From: Heterodera schachtii
Taxonomy: Eukaryota > Nematoda > Chromadorea > Rhabditida > Heteroderidae
Direction of reading: 5' to 3'
DNA: 64,000 nt
Assembly: GCA_023374025.1 (NCBI GenBank)
Contig: SIJG01000022.1
Location: forward strand, 186,001 to 250,000
The notes under the pieces were generated by a model. The model had not been told where the DNA came from. It did no database searches and saw nothing but the letters and a program-made list of their open reading frames with translations. Positions 1 through 11,510 of the stretch are shown here, piece after piece. Each line of letters begins with the position of its first letter. The stretch's first letter is position 1. Both the position numbers and the translations under genes were made by a program.

Positions 1-1033
1 TCAAAAGCCCCTTTTCCGTCATCTTCCCGTCGCTGGTCACGTGGTCGGTGTTGTAACCAGTGCTGAAGCGCCACAATTCCAATACTGATCGGCCCGCCGG
101 TGTCGTCGTCACAAACTTAACATTTCCTGGCATCGCTCCGAAATGTTCCTTCATTTTGACCACCAATTCTTCATGTTCGACCATCTTTTCCTTGATAAAT
201 GGTGGTGGCAGCCAAAAAACCGGCACATGAGTGAACCGCTTCAACAGCTGCTCAAGTCTCCCCACTCGCTCCATAACATTTTCGATCGTTTCATCTCCTC
301 TTATAGAGTCCCGCCCAACCATTACAATGGCAACCTTCACTTTGGATGAGAGAATGGCGCCGTCAAACGCCCTGATCACTTCAGTGATTGTTCCATTTTC
401 GGCGCCGATAAATTGCGATTTGGGCCAAAGTTTGATCAGTTGTTTGGCTGAGGAATCGCCGATGATCACTGTTGCCGTCTCGACCAACAGCTGCTTCCGG
501 TGGATGATTGTGGCGCGCACTTTTTCAAGAACGAAGTTGGCCCTTTTCAGCATTTCGTGCCATCCCATCTTCTCCGATTCGGGCAATTCAGCGACAACGT
601 TCGGCAGTGGCACTTCAATTGGCGCGTAGCCCGTCTTCATCAGCTTCTCTCGTGTGACCGCACATCGTTCGGCCCATGCCGTAAAGGCACTTTCAATGTC
701 ATTTTCCGTCGGGAAAAAGCCATTCTTCACAAGGTCTTCGCGTCCGCCACTGTATGCGATCAGCTCGAAGCCGACAGGTGCACTGATTACAAGCTGCGTC
801 AACTTTTGGCCGCCGGCGACTGATGAGACTGCGCCCGATTTCAGTAAGAAATTACTGAGAAGAGCCTTCATTGGCGTTCCGATCACCTTAAATCCGACTG
901 TTTCCTCAACACTTTCCATCTTTTCTTGTCTTCCAATCACTTTAAGGCCTAGGCCGGCCCTCTCAAGCACTGGGTCGAGGTCGGCAAAATCCGATTCTCT
1001 ACATTTTGGGCATCTGATTTCCGATATCCTTTT
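1..1033 (-). CDS. SGNH-like domain protein, 3' exon (partial)
   Basis: One open exon on the minus strand runs from a 3' splice site (ttttcag, just above 1033) to the left edge of the window, 344 codons without a stop. It starts in phase 0 with a CPKC pair that could be half of a zinc site. The C-terminal 150 residues have the layout of an SGNH/GDSL hydrolase fold: a strand ending in IIGDSS, a later AIVMVGRDSI where SGNH enzymes carry the GxND block, a VFWLPPP strand, and a final DGKMTEKG where the family has D-G-x-H. The catalytic His position reads Met, although a DH pair lies just before it, so enzymatic activity is doubtful. GC content is well above the AT-rich flank. No upstream exon was found. 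Fold assignment is inference; openness of the frame is certain. Confidence 0.6.
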
Positions 1034-1139
1034 CTGAAAATTTTTGGGGCCTCAAATGCTTTCCATTCTAATGAAAAGTAGAGGTAGCAAATTCCCCTAC
1101 AAATTTGTCTGTATGGCTAGAGAAATTTAAAAATGGTCG

Positions 1140-1500
1140 GTGTAAAAATTTCACACTTCCCCGATGTTGGGGACCAATTCTAACTTTAATCACTTAAAAT
1201 ACAAGTAGTGAAATTAATTTCTTAGAAATTTAAAAATAAGATGTTTGGCTTAAAAGCCCAAAAACTAAGTTTTATTTAGTTTTCAGTCTCCATTCCATAT
1301 TTTTGGAAATTTTTTAAAATTTTTTTACGAATTTTTTTATTTTTTCCCGAAATTGACCGCAAATGTCCGTCCGCAAGTGTCCGTCCGCAAATGTCCGTCC
1401 GCAAATGTCCGTCCGCAAATGTCCGTCCGCAAATGTCCGTCCGCAAATGTCCGTCCGCAAATGTCCGTCCGCAAGTGTCCGTCCGCAAATGTCCGTAATT
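1140..1500. repeat. Solo arm of foldback-type repeat with 14-bp minisatellite
   Basis: About ten copies of a 14-bp unit (aaatgtccgtccgc) lie at 1357-1497. The flank at 1262-1356 (containing gtctccattccat) and 1140-1215 matches, in inverted orientation, the flank of the array at 45.9-46.2 kb and also that at 47.5 kb. It is therefore a third copy of the arm of the large inverted element at 45.3-48.6 kb. The long ORF here is only the translated minisatellite. Confidence 0.75.
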
Positions 1501-2446
1501 TAAATCCACAATAATATCACAAATAACATTATAAAATGGAGATTAAAAAGTGGAAATTTTTCTGCTCCAAAATGTAGGCAACACTAATTAGGGACCGCAT
1601 TTAAATGGACAAAAACCCAAAATATGGATTATAATATGGACGAAAAATCGAAATATGGACAAAAAACGAAAATATGTACAAAAAATCTCAGAAAATTAGT
1701 TTGTTAAAAAAAGCATAAACCCATAATTTTTGTTAAGAAGGAAAAAAATAATTTTAATATATGAATTATAATTTAAATATTTTGATTTTAGATATTCTAA
1801 GCCAGACACTAATTTATTTCTTTTATCATCATTAACATTATAAATGGTCATAAAAAGGAAATTTTTGCCGCAAAGTGTAGGCAATACATTAAAGAGGGCT
1901 TTTTAGTTTATCATAAACTAATTAGGCACTATCGTGTAAAATTGGGGAAATTTGCGTGAATTTTCCCTCCCCTAAAGACTTAAAAATTTTAGGGCGGGAA
2001 TCCGGAACAATTTATTAATTTTCAGCAATTTTTATCATAATTAAATGTGTTTTTTGAGAGGGGGTCGATGAGATGTTATTTTTATAAATCAGATGATCTT
2101 TTGAAATAGAAATTTTTGCGATAAAATTTTACAAATTATTTATAAACCTTAAAAACTCAAAATTTCCCAGCATCATCAGACTTTGTTAAGAAAAATAGAT
2201 GCATTTAAAATTATATAAAACTGGATTAAATATTTTTTTATTGTTTACTTAAATTGAAAACCAAAGGGTCTACCTTTCATTTTAAAACATAGCACTTCCC
2301 ATTAGCCCCGGATTTTGAACAAGATTAGCCCCAGAAAAATAAGAGGAAATTGAAGAGCTGTTATTACATTAGGCCTCGTTTTTTTTTTATTGACTTAATC
2401 ATTAGGCATTTAATGTTTGATTTTATTTGCAATTTATTATTATTAT
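1501..2446. other. AT-rich intergenic, dispersed repeat fragments
   Basis: No credible gene. Near 1590 a segment starts with tagggaccg and iterates an aaatatggacaaaaa motif. The same motif recurs near 55.0 and 56.6 kb, where one copy is an intact hAT-type MITE. The rest is low-complexity AT. Confidence 0.5.
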
Positions 2447-2492
2447 TGTTACTTTCTCTCTCTTTTTGTCTCTCTCTGTCTTTCTCTTTCTT

Positions 2493-2525
<33 letters not shown>

Positions 2526-2731
2526 CTCGACATCTTTGTCTCTCTCTCTCTTCCTCTCTCTTTGTCTCCCTCTCTCTCTCTCTATCTCCTCTCCTCTCTC
2601 ACTTACCTTCACTATCTCGTTGTTTCTCTCTTTTTTCTCTCTCTCTTTCTTTCTCTCTCCCTCTCCCTCTTTGTCTTTCTCTCTCTCTCTCTCTCTCTCT
2701 TCCTCTCTCTTTCTTTCTCTCTCTATTTGTT
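2447..2731. repeat. Pyrimidine microsatellite (CT/TTTC)n
   Basis: Almost pure C/T on the plus strand for about 285 bases, mixing CT and CTTT units with a few interruptions. Long ORFs in several frames are translated low complexity (Ser/Leu/Phe on one strand, Arg/Glu/Lys on the other), not genes. Confidence 0.95.
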
Positions 2732-2886
2732 CAGCCGGCGACGTTTTGTGGTACACCCATTAAACTAAAAACCTAAAATGGCTTGAAAGTAAGAAAAATA
2801 TCCGAATGTTGAAAGCATATTTTTAATGGGCTTATTTTTGAAACCATTACTATTTTAATTAACCATAAACATTTTTATTTTTAGAA

Positions 2887-4476
2887 ATGGTAACTAAAAA
2901 GTGTAAAGTTAATTTCCACTTATTGCCAATTTTCCTCCAGTTTATCGCTTTGGTAGGCATTGCCAATGTTGCGCGCGAAACGATTTCAAATTGGCATTGT
3001 AAAAATGGGAAATTGAAAAGCCAGAAGAAATTGGATTCAAAAAATCTTACAAAGAATTGGTTGAATTTTGTGAACATTGGAAAATGATGGCAATTTCAGC
3101 TGAAGCATATGTGAAAAGTTGGGAATGCAAAATAGAAGAAAAAGATGCGGAAAAAGGTAAAGATGGCACAAGTTCAGCGTGGGCACAAAAAGCACATAAA
3201 ATGGAATTAAACGGTTAGGATAATTGACAAAATTAAAATATTTAAAAAATTATGAAAATTTATCAGAATGCCATTGTATGAAGCCAAAATTCCGTGTGGA
3301 TCAAGGCGAACTCCAAATCAGCTCAGCGATGGAAGTGATCAAAGCAGTGTACCGCGACTTATTCAAATGGGGCGAGGGAAAGCATTTGAAAATTAATGTA
3401 AAAATGAACATTTAAATTGAAAAATTCGAAAAAATGATGCTTAAGGTTCGATTAGTAACAAAACAAATGGGAAATGGTCACTGATCTGGTTGATAATTTT
3501 GAGAAAGAAGAACTCAATGATTTATTTAAACAATTGCAGATGCCAACTGACAAAACTATTAAAAAATTGCATGTGTCAATTACAAACCTAACAAATTTAA
3601 ATGCCTGCGAACGTGTTGACATTGTCTCGAGTAAGTTTAAGCAATTACGGGGAATGACTTCCCAAATGCCTAAGATAAATGTATTAAAATTAATAATTTT
3701 AAATTAAGGTGCATTAATTGAGGTGATGAAAAGGGTGTTCAATTAAAAGTTCAATTATTTATATGGAAATTACACAAAGAAATATGCAGCTTTTGAAAAA
3801 AACAAAATAGACCTGAAAGCATTTTGTGACAGCTATTTAGAGTTGTGGGATGACTTTGTCCATGAGCTCGGATACGGTAAGTAATTAACATATTAACTCA
3901 TTAAAGGTAAAAAGGCTTGGGATAGTCAACTCTCGGTTTCCGAGTCGAGGGTTTCTCGGGTTTTTGTGTCATGGTTTTTTTTCTGGCATTCTCGAGCCGA
4001 GACATTTTTTACAAATTGACTATTTTGGTTTAATCGGTTTTACAAATCAGTCCAAAAGTGGTATTTACTATGTATTTAAGTACATAGAAAATTTCCGATT
4101 AGTAAATACAATTCAAGGACATAATGAATTGGATCTATCCTTGCGAATAATAATCATTCAATGACATAAATGTATTTGGCTTTATTTATTGCACAGATTT
4201 GACTCGAATTTGTACTTCTGGACGGGAATATAAGAAACAATTTATTGATGGTCGATTCATTGCAAAGGAATTATATGGTCTATGAAAAAGATAATTGGAA
4301 CTTTGTCTAATGCAATAATGAACAATTTTCAAATCCAAACACAGAGCTCTGAGGTGGAAAAATGGCTGGCCGAAATGTATTGGGCTCATAAAATATTAAT
4401 TGATTGGTCAAAAATGCCGAACTCCAACGAGTTGAAGCGTGTGTCGGACTCGTGCGAGGAGGCAAGCTTAAAGTGA
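2887..4476 (+). pseudogene. Degenerate multi-exon gene remnants, unrecognised
   Basis: Several short coding-like stretches on the plus strand are bordered by plausible splice signals: about 3099-3156 (ending AEKG before gtaaag), 3268-3400 (AMEVIKAVYRDLFKWGEG), 3474-3706 (LVDNFEKEELNDLFKQLQ), 3780-3878 and 4196-4284 (YKKQFIDGRFIAKELYG), then 4282-4476. Their hydrophilic, Lys/Glu-rich composition looks protein-coding, but I could not join them into one phase-consistent model and I recognise no domain. It may be a decayed gene or an active gene with unusual splicing. Confidence 0.25.
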
Positions 4477-4579
4477 AGAAGCGTGGGAAGATTGATGAAT
4501 GAATGTTTATTGAGCTGAGATATATCCCTGGACTGTTGAAGGACTGAAAGGAACGGACAAAGATGTTTTGGCCTATCAT

Positions 4580-5560
4580 AAAATTTAAATAGGGCTGGGA
4601 ATTTTAAATAACTATAAATATCGAAGATAAACCCTCAACTTTTTACCAAACTTGAAATTTCATATTAAGTTTTCAAGTTTAATAAACACGCTAATGTTTG
4701 TAAAATTGTTACATACTTAGGTATGTATTTTCCATGCAAAATTCAAGTCATTTTGACGACTGCGAAATGAACAGGAAAATCAGCATTTTTAAATTTCGTG
4801 ATTTTTACTAAAAACCAGACCTATTTATAAACACTTTATTTGACTTTGAATTAGTGTTTTGTATGCTGCTTTTGTAACTTGACACATTTTTGGGTAAAAT
4901 ATTTTTATTATTTTATGTTGAAACTTAAGGCTTCGGCCTATATTATATAGTCTTTAAACTATAAAAAATGTATAATTTTAATGTATTAAAATGCCAAAAT
5001 AGGAGCAAAATAGAAAACAAATCGGAATAGCCTCGGGTATGGCGACATGAATTTTGGGCACCAGGAATTTGGCACCAGGATGTTTGGGCACCATAGGGAG
5101 GGATTTCAAAAAATAAAACAAAATAAATATGGTTAAACGTGTACTTGTTTCTGTTTGGACTTAGACCTGAATACCCGGCTTAGTTGGGCCCGAAATATCA
5201 AGTGACCCGTCTAATTCTGTTTAAACTCATAAAAATTTAAGACTTGAACAGACCGATCCTTGTAATGATACAAATAATCCATATATATGATATTGATATC
5301 GAATGAATGGTAAAGAGTTTAGCAAAATAAGCATGGTATTGAGCGGATATTCGTCAAAAAATCGATTTCTAACTTGATTAAAATTTACTATGCTTTTAAA
5401 TTAAATGTTTGCAAATTATAGACAATACGTGACGGCCCAACTGAGCTACTCCTCGCGTCGGGTATATTGTTTTTTGCTTAAGTCTTATGTACAAAACGCA
5501 AAAATTGCCTGATATCCCCCCTTTCCCAAAATTTTCTTTAGAAAAAGCGCGCCGAAAAAA
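4580..5560. other. Intergenic, no gene seen
   Basis: AT-rich. It contains a small direct repetition of a 'ggcaccagga' motif near 5055-5095. The string gaaaaagcgcgccgaaaaaa near 5541 also occurs near 47.97 kb and, diverged, near 43.24 kb, which marks a dispersed repeat end. Confidence 0.5.
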
Positions 5561-5566
5561 CTGGTG

Positions 5567-5930
5567 TTAAAAGTAAATTTTGTCACCTGGCTCAAAATTC
5601 AAAAATCGGTCTTTAGTAATCGGGTACAGTAACCTCCCGTTTGGAGTCGACGTTCGGCACTGCGACGGGAAGTCCCTCTCACCCCCCTTTCCTGAAGCAG
5701 CGACGGAAGTTCTTGACGTGGAAATGGTGTTTTGGCGAATCCTCCAGTGATAAGCGACCGTCAAATTCGGCTGAATTCGGCGAACACTGGCCGGGAGGAA
5801 GTCGAGGCGGCCCCAGGCGATTGGCTGTCTGTTGATGGCGTGGGTCAGCCACGACTGCCGAAGAACTCCTTCAGCCGGGCGGCGACCTTCGGCGTGCAGC
5901 CATACCACCTTGAACCAAGGCCAATGTAGA
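5567..5930. other. GC-rich island, open in several frames
   Basis: A 360-bp block of clearly higher GC than its surroundings stays open on both strands (113 codons on minus, 65 on plus). No motif, start context or splice signal singles out one frame. It could be a fragment of a mobile element. Confidence 0.3.
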
Positions 5931-6550
5931 AAATTCTCAAAAAATTAAGGAAAAATGCTAAAAAGCCCAATATGTACCAAATATGTATAAAAACCCCGAA
6001 ATATGTAAAAATATCTAAATAAAAGTCCCAGTTTTTGTTCGCTAACATGAAAAAGAATTGTTTTCTACTAATTAGAGCTTGGAGAAGCCAGGAAAAATAT
6101 GTATTTACATTAAATTAGCAGCCCTAATTATTATAATGAATTACCGAATTGGGAAAGGTTTTTCCGTTTCACTTTCGCTTTGAATGTCATTGTGTCCTCC
6201 TCCATATTATAATAACCTTTCCTTTTGTTCATAAGTTGCTAAAAATTTAATATTTTATTTTTTTTATTTTTTCGTGTAATTAGAAATTATTGTGACAATT
6301 CATTAAAATTTATAACAAACAATTTATTGTTCCTTTTTATTCTGATTTTTCGCTTTTCTTTTGCTCAATTTTGGACCACCAAAATTGGGAGATAAACATT
6401 TAAAAACTAATGTTGAAGACTTAACTTAATTGATTTCAAAAAATAATTTAAAAAGCTAGATTTCACATTTGGATTCCCTCGCTTTCATTTGCTTTTCCCT
6501 GTCCTTTCCATTCATTCATTTCCCCAAATTCATTTTTCAGTTTGTGTGCA
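5931..6550. other. AT-rich upstream region
   Basis: No gene seen. Iterated aatatgta/aatatgtaaaa motifs near 5970-6020 resemble the dispersed aaatatggacaaaa family. Confidence 0.4.
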
Positions 6551-8019
6551 ATGATTCTTCTGTTGGTTTGTTGTGCTACCATTCTTTGGTTCTTTCTTGG
6601 ATATGTCAAAAAACGACGAGGCCCTCGCAAAAAAATGTAAATAAAATTTAAAAGAAAATTTAAAATTTCTCCGATTTATTAAAGGAGGAAAAAGAGATTT
6701 GAGGAAAATGTGAGCCTGATTGGGCATTTTAAGCAGTCTAATGTTTTTTTGTTTTCAATTTCAGTTGGCTTTGTAGCGACGTTTGGATGGACATTCTGCC
6801 ATCTTTTGACCATCTCAACTTGGTCTAAAAATGGCATTGCTTTCCGACCGTTTCGACATTTTAGTGGACGCGCATTTCAATGACAAAACGATGGAATTGG
6901 CAATTTGGAGATGTATCAGAATTGACAAGTACGAAGGACCAAAAGCAAACGATATTGGACCAAAAGCGAAACTGTCTGTACGGATTGACTGCAAATGGGT
7001 GGCATTTCCGTTCCCCGACCGTTCGCTGCCCAACAGAATTCGATTTAAGCACCTTCTGATTGAGTAATTTTCAACTCTTGTTTATATTAAAGCATTTTAT
7101 GCTTCTTCAGCTACATTGACCATTCTGTGCTCACATTTATCCGTTCAAACAAGCAAATTTGGGACAGAAATGGCACCAAATTGGAATTGTATATGTCTTT
7201 GTTTGCCAGCAACAAACACAAGCAGAACAATTGGGATGTATTTGCCCATGAAATTTGGCCAATTTTTGCGACAAACCTTCGCCATTTGTCCTTTACCAAT
7301 GGCGGTGTTTTGGACAATTTGCGTCGTTTCATTTCGCCGACAATTCTCACCGATTCTATTCAATTGAATTCAATTGATACTGGTGGTCTGTTGTTACCCG
7401 ATGGAATTGCTGACGATGGACCAAATGCAACTGTTGGCCAAGCTTTGACCAAATGGCTTCACACTCCGACCACCAATGGCCAACCGAAGCTATTCTATCG
7501 CACGAATTTTGTGGGTTCACTGAATCTCGAATGGGTCAACTATTTCAAAGAGGTCGTCTCGCCATATTTTCGTTAAATTGTTTTTGTTTTACCAATTTTG
7601 TTTAGACATTTCGCCGTGCCACCACTTCTGTCAGTTACACAATTCAACTTTATTTTCATGTGGACACAATGCCAACTGAACCTTTTGAATTGGTTAATGG
7701 ACGAACCAATGAGAAGCTGACACTGAAACTGAAGATCGAAGCATTCATCAACGACGAAATAATTTATAATTGGCTGTTGCAACGGTACCCAATTGGAGAG
7801 ACGGCGACGGCGCCAGTTAAGTGGGAAAACAGCGAAAATTCGGCTGCCAATTTGAACAATATCCGATTTGATTTGTGGGGTGGAAATCGATGCATTGGGT
7901 GAGAAGCAACAGCAATTTTTGATTGTCAAATTAATTAATTTTTTAGGCCATTGTCGCCACCAGCGGAAGAAGAAAAAGAAAAAGATGAAGCGGATAAAAG
8001 CAACAAAAATATCGTCTGA
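6551..8019 (+). pseudogene. F-box-like family gene 1, frameshifted in exon 2
   Basis: Five exons match the downstream paralogue in order and phase: 6551-6636, 6765-7063, 7111-7552, 7606-7898, 7947-8019. Exon 2 opens with the family motif WLCSDVWMDILPSF, an F-box-like start typical of a large cyst-nematode family in which it would contact SKP1 of an SCF ubiquitin ligase (family inference). Exon 2 is one base short near 6812 compared with the paralogue, so the motif runs into TAA. Every other exon keeps the paralogue's phase, so one restored base would give a full frame. Translation could restart at ATG 6831. Exon 1 is unusual: it encodes an N-terminal membrane segment (ILLLVCCATILWFFLGYV) followed by KKRRGPRKK, which the paralogue lacks. 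The C-terminal exon is acidic (SPPAEEE). Confidence 0.7.
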
Positions 8020-8578
8020 TTAAGTGTACGGAAATGAATAATTATTTAATTATATTTGATGAAATGACCCATCCCAATTTGTTGTGCTTATTCCTTTCAG
8101 AAATGCTTTTGTTTGATTTTTTCGTTCCGATTATATAAAACATTTATTTTATTGAATTTATTAATTATCAATGAAACGATTGTTTAATGAATTTGGAAAG
8201 TATTTAAGGTGGTTCACTCCTCCCTCCCCCCATTTAGAAAAAATTCAAAATTAAAATTCACTAGGGTAATAAGCAGGGTAGCCAAATCTGAGATTTAAGA
8301 GTATCAGCAGAACGACATTTCCCCATTATTTAATGTGTACGCCGCATAAATTAACGAATTTGGCCATTATTTTTGGCCAGCAGACCTTTTAATCTCCTCC
8401 ATCCGTTTCAAATCGCTCAATTTTTATGTTTTTATCAAAAAAAGACGGACAAAAGGCTAATTGGTCCATTTGAGCCCCTTAAATAATATTGTGCCGCGGT
8501 TGTGTGAATTTGTGCGCTTTTATTGTTGTTTTTCTTTTTAAATTTTGCTGCTTAAAATGTTCTTTGAGGTTTTATGGG
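8020..8578. other. Intergenic between F-box-like paralogues
   Basis: 3' flank of gene 1 and upstream region of gene 2. AT-rich, with no ORF of interest. Confidence 0.6.
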
Positions 8579-8586
8579 TATATAAA
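8579..8586 (+). promoter_or_regulatory. TATA box of F-box-like gene 2
   Basis: TATATAAA lies 38 bases before the ATG at 8624, a good core-promoter position for a short leader. Confidence 0.6.
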
Positions 8587-8623
8587 GACGTCAAACAGAC
8601 TTTTTCATTCATAATACCGCAAA

Positions 8624-10045
8624 ATGAATCGACGGTAATGAATTTTTTTAATTACAAATTTTTTATTTACCCTAATTTTTTTTATGAATTTCAGTTGGCT
8701 TTGTAGCGACGTTTGGATGGACATTCTGCCATCTTTTAACCATGCCCAACTTGGACTCAAATTGGCATTGCTTTCTGATCGTTTCGACATTTTAGTGGAC
8801 GCGCATTTTGACGGAAAAAGCGAATTGACAATTTGGAGAACAATCGAAATTCGCAAGGACAAAGGACGAAATGCAAATGATAATGGATCAAAACCGATAT
8901 TATCTATATGGATCAGTGACAATGACAATTATTTGGAAGAATTGCAGCCTGTATCGTTGGGTGACAATGTTGTGAAATTTCCGATTGTACTTGCCCATGG
9001 CAATTTTGTGGAATTTTCGATGCCGAATCGTCCGTTGCACAACAAAATCCGTTTTCATTACCTTTATATCGAGTAATCTTCGAACCTTTTGATATACCTC
9101 TATCTATTAATGCATTTTTATATTTCTTCAGCTACCTTGACTACTCTGTGCTCGCATTTCTCCGCTCCAACAAAGAAATTTGGGACAGAATTGGCACCAA
9201 ATTGACATTGTGGCCATACAAAACCGAGTATAATGATCAGCCAATTTGGGAATTTTTTGTTCGTGAAATTTGGCCCATTTTTGCTACCAACATTCGCCAC
9301 TTGAGCGTTGATGATGGCTATTATTTGGACAAATTGCGTCGTCACACTTCACCAACAATTCTCACTGATCTTGATCATCTGAATGCAATTGATTCTGGTC
9401 GTCTGTTACTCAATGGAATTGCTGATGATCGGCCCTGGCCAAATGCGACTGCTGGCCAAGCAGTGATCAAATGGTTGCACACACCGAGCAAAGATGGACA
9501 ACCGAAGCGATTGTATCGTAATGGTTCTTTTGGTCAACCAAATCCCGAATGGGTCGACAACTTCAAAGAGGTGTCTCGCCATATTTTCGTCAATTTGTTT
9601 TTGTTTTACCAATTTTTGTGTTTAGACATTTCGCTGTGCCACCACTTCTGTCAGTTACACAATTCAACTTTGTTTTTACGCGACAACAATGCCAATTGAA
9701 CAATTTGAATTGGTGAACAAAGTGACGAATGAGAAGCTGACACTGAAACATAATATCGACGCATCCAACGAAATTTATAATTGGCTGTTGAAACGATGCC
9801 CAATTGGGGAGACGGCGACGGTGCCAGCAATTAAATGGGGAGACAGCGTAAATCCGAGTGCCAATTTGAACAATATCATTTTTGATCTGTGGAGTTTCAA
9901 TAAATCCATTGGGTGAGCAGCAACAATAATTTTTGATTTTGTCAAAAAATAAATATATTTAATTAATTTTAGGTCATTGTCGCCACCAGCGGAAGAAGAA
10001 AAAGAAGAAGATGAAGCGGATCAAAGCAACGAAAAAGTCGTCTGA
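8624..10045 (+). CDS. F-box-like family protein, gene 2 (complete)
   Basis: Five exons, 8624-8634, 8695-9072, 9132-9570, 9626-9912 and 9973-10045, total 1188 nt (395 residues) with every intron GT-AG and phase-consistent. Exon 1 encodes only MNR plus two bases. Exon 2 begins WLCSDVWMDILPSF and ALLSDRFDILVDAHF, an F-box-like first 45 residues. The middle exon holds conserved family blocks (EIWDRIGTK, FVREIWPIFATN, GQAVIKWLHTP). The last part has NEKLTLKHNID, YNWLLKRCPIGE and an acidic tail SPPAEEEKEEDEAD. Expected role is substrate recruitment to an SCF-type E3 complex, by family analogy only. Gene 1 upstream has the same structure, so this is a tandem duplication. The end of exon 3 plus exons 4 and 5 recur at 15.9-16.4 kb. 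Confidence 0.8.
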
Positions 10046-10592
10046 TTAAGTGTACGGAAATGAATAATTAAATTAATTGTATTTGAGAAAAGATCGATCT
10101 CAATTTTCGGTTTTCAGTTTTCTCCTCGACGCCGCTTCTCCAGGGCCGAGGGTCAGCAGTAGAAATAAATGAATTGATTAATTTTTAATTGATGCGATTA
10201 TAATGACCCAAATGATATATTGGCACTGTGCCATTCCAATATTGTATTGTGTGTATAATTTGTTTGTATGTACCAATTTGACTTTTGTTTGATCGCAAAT
10301 TCATCCATTTCCATTGTATTTTTGCGTATGTAATTAATTCATTGTGATAATCATATTAAAAATGTAAGATCGATTTTCTGGCGAATTAAAAAAAACATCC
10401 TTAAAATCGAAAAATTTGAGCCTTTGTAAGAATACTTTGAAAAAAGCGTCTTTTCGCGGATTTGTGCCTCAAATCTGTATTGGTACAAAGATAAGTTAAA
10501 ATTAAAAAAATTGAGCAAAGACGAAAATGAAAGAAAATGTGTAAATTTAAATGAAGAAAAGTGAGGGAAAAAAAAGGAAAATGGCCGTGAGT
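10046..10592. other. Convergent 3' flanks
   Basis: 3' region shared between the plus-strand F-box-like gene and the minus-strand helicase. Contains a short GC-rich tract (ctcctcgacgccgcttctcc) near 10122. No gene seen. Confidence 0.5.
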
Positions 10593-11510
10593 TCAGTCGT
10601 TTCGTCTGCCTCTTCCATCATTCGTGCGATTGGTCCATTGGCCCGGGCGGTTTGATGTTGGACGGGGCATGTTTGGTGAAGGGCTGGGGCGGTCCGGGCA
10701 GTTGCGATAGTAATGTCCAGGGCGTAAGCAGTAGTGGCACAGACCAGCGGGCACGTTCGGATGTGCTGAACCAGGTTTGCGTGCCGACTGTTGCTGCCTC
10801 GAAATGCCAGCGAATAACATGCGCGGAGGTCCGATTGACCTAGGCAGAGAGGGACCGTCAGAACCTTGCCAATCATCGTAAAAGTCGAATGCTTTCACTG
10901 ATCCGTTGGTGGTGGCAATTACGCCATCCACAAATTGCGGTTTCGGGTCCATCATCGCATGGATGTACTCCGGAGTTACAGCAATGGCCTTATCCAGAGC
11001 TCTGCGCAGGAATCGCCGCCAAATGCCGCCAGCTGTCCACAACAGCTTCAAGTCGCCGACAACCATCATGCCGAATTTGCTGCGGCTGAGTGCCACGTTA
11101 ACACGCCGTTGATCGTTCCAAAAGGCGCCGCTGTTGTCATTCGAGCTCAGGCCGGCTTTTGTTGAGACAACGAAGACGAATTCGGCCTCGTGCCCCTGGC
11201 AACCATCAACTGTTGTTACCATTACGTTCGGCATGTTGAGTGCAGACACTTCGGTTCCAATTTCCTTCGCTTGGCCAGCGTAAAAGCAGACAACGCGAAT
11301 CAAGCCGTTGAAACATGGCCGTAGGAAAGTCAAGCACTTCATGACAGTCCGGGTTTGCATTGGATTTGTTGCCGAAAATGAGGTCGGGTCCTCTTGCATT
11401 CGATCAATCTGATGGACAAGAATGATGGGACACTGCGGCACTGGAAGTGAAATGAGAGTTTTGTGGTTCGTCCGGTAGTCAAAATTTCGTTGTGCGCGGC
11501 ATATACTCAG
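10593..11510 (-). CDS. UPF1-like SF1 helicase, C-terminal exon with CCHC zinc knuckle
   Basis: One exon read from a 3' splice site (tgcatttcag, plus 11511-11520) to a stop at 10593, 305 codons. It holds the second RecA domain of an SF1B helicase: motif V-like TTVDGCQGHEAEFVFVV and motif VI-like VNVALSRSKFGMMVVGD with the arginine finger. After it comes a linker and a CCHC knuckle (CHYCLRPGHYYRNC), then an Arg/Asn/Gly tail. Walker A and B (domain 1A) are absent, so the gene is only half present. The missing 5' exons would lie at about 11.8 kb, exactly where retroelement sequence begins, so disruption by the insertion is likely. GC-rich compared with neighbours. A second copy lies at 16990-17907. 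Confidence 0.7.
   Translation of the reverse strand: MSICRAQRNFDYRTNHKTLISLPVPQCPIILVHQIDRMQEDPTSFSATNPMQTRTVMKCLTFLRPCFNGLIRVVCFYAGQAKEIGTEVSALNMPNVMVTTVDGCQGHEAEFVFVVSTKAGLSSNDNSGAFWNDQRRVNVALSRSKFGMMVVGDLKLLWTAGGIWRRFLRRALDKAIAVTPEYIHAMMDPKPQFVDGVIATTNGSVKAFDFYDDWQGSDGPSLPRSIGPPRMLFAGISRQQQSARKPGSAHPNVPAGLCHYCLRPGHYYRNCPDRPSPSPNMPRPTSNRPGQWTNRTNDGRGRRND

Noticed and set aside
1276..1509. ORF with repeated RTFADGHLRTDICG-like units
   Set aside because: 14-bp minisatellite read in phase; the same ORF type appears at every array.
2350..2776. Long ORFs on both strands
   Set aside because: They are the translated CT microsatellite; no start context or domain.
10652..11165. Plus-strand ORFs over the helicase exon
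   Set aside because: Antisense shadows of a GC-rich coding exon.
10593..11510. Helitron helicase
   Set aside because: Motifs V and VI are UPF1-like, not Pif1-like, and there is no Rep domain or hairpin end.
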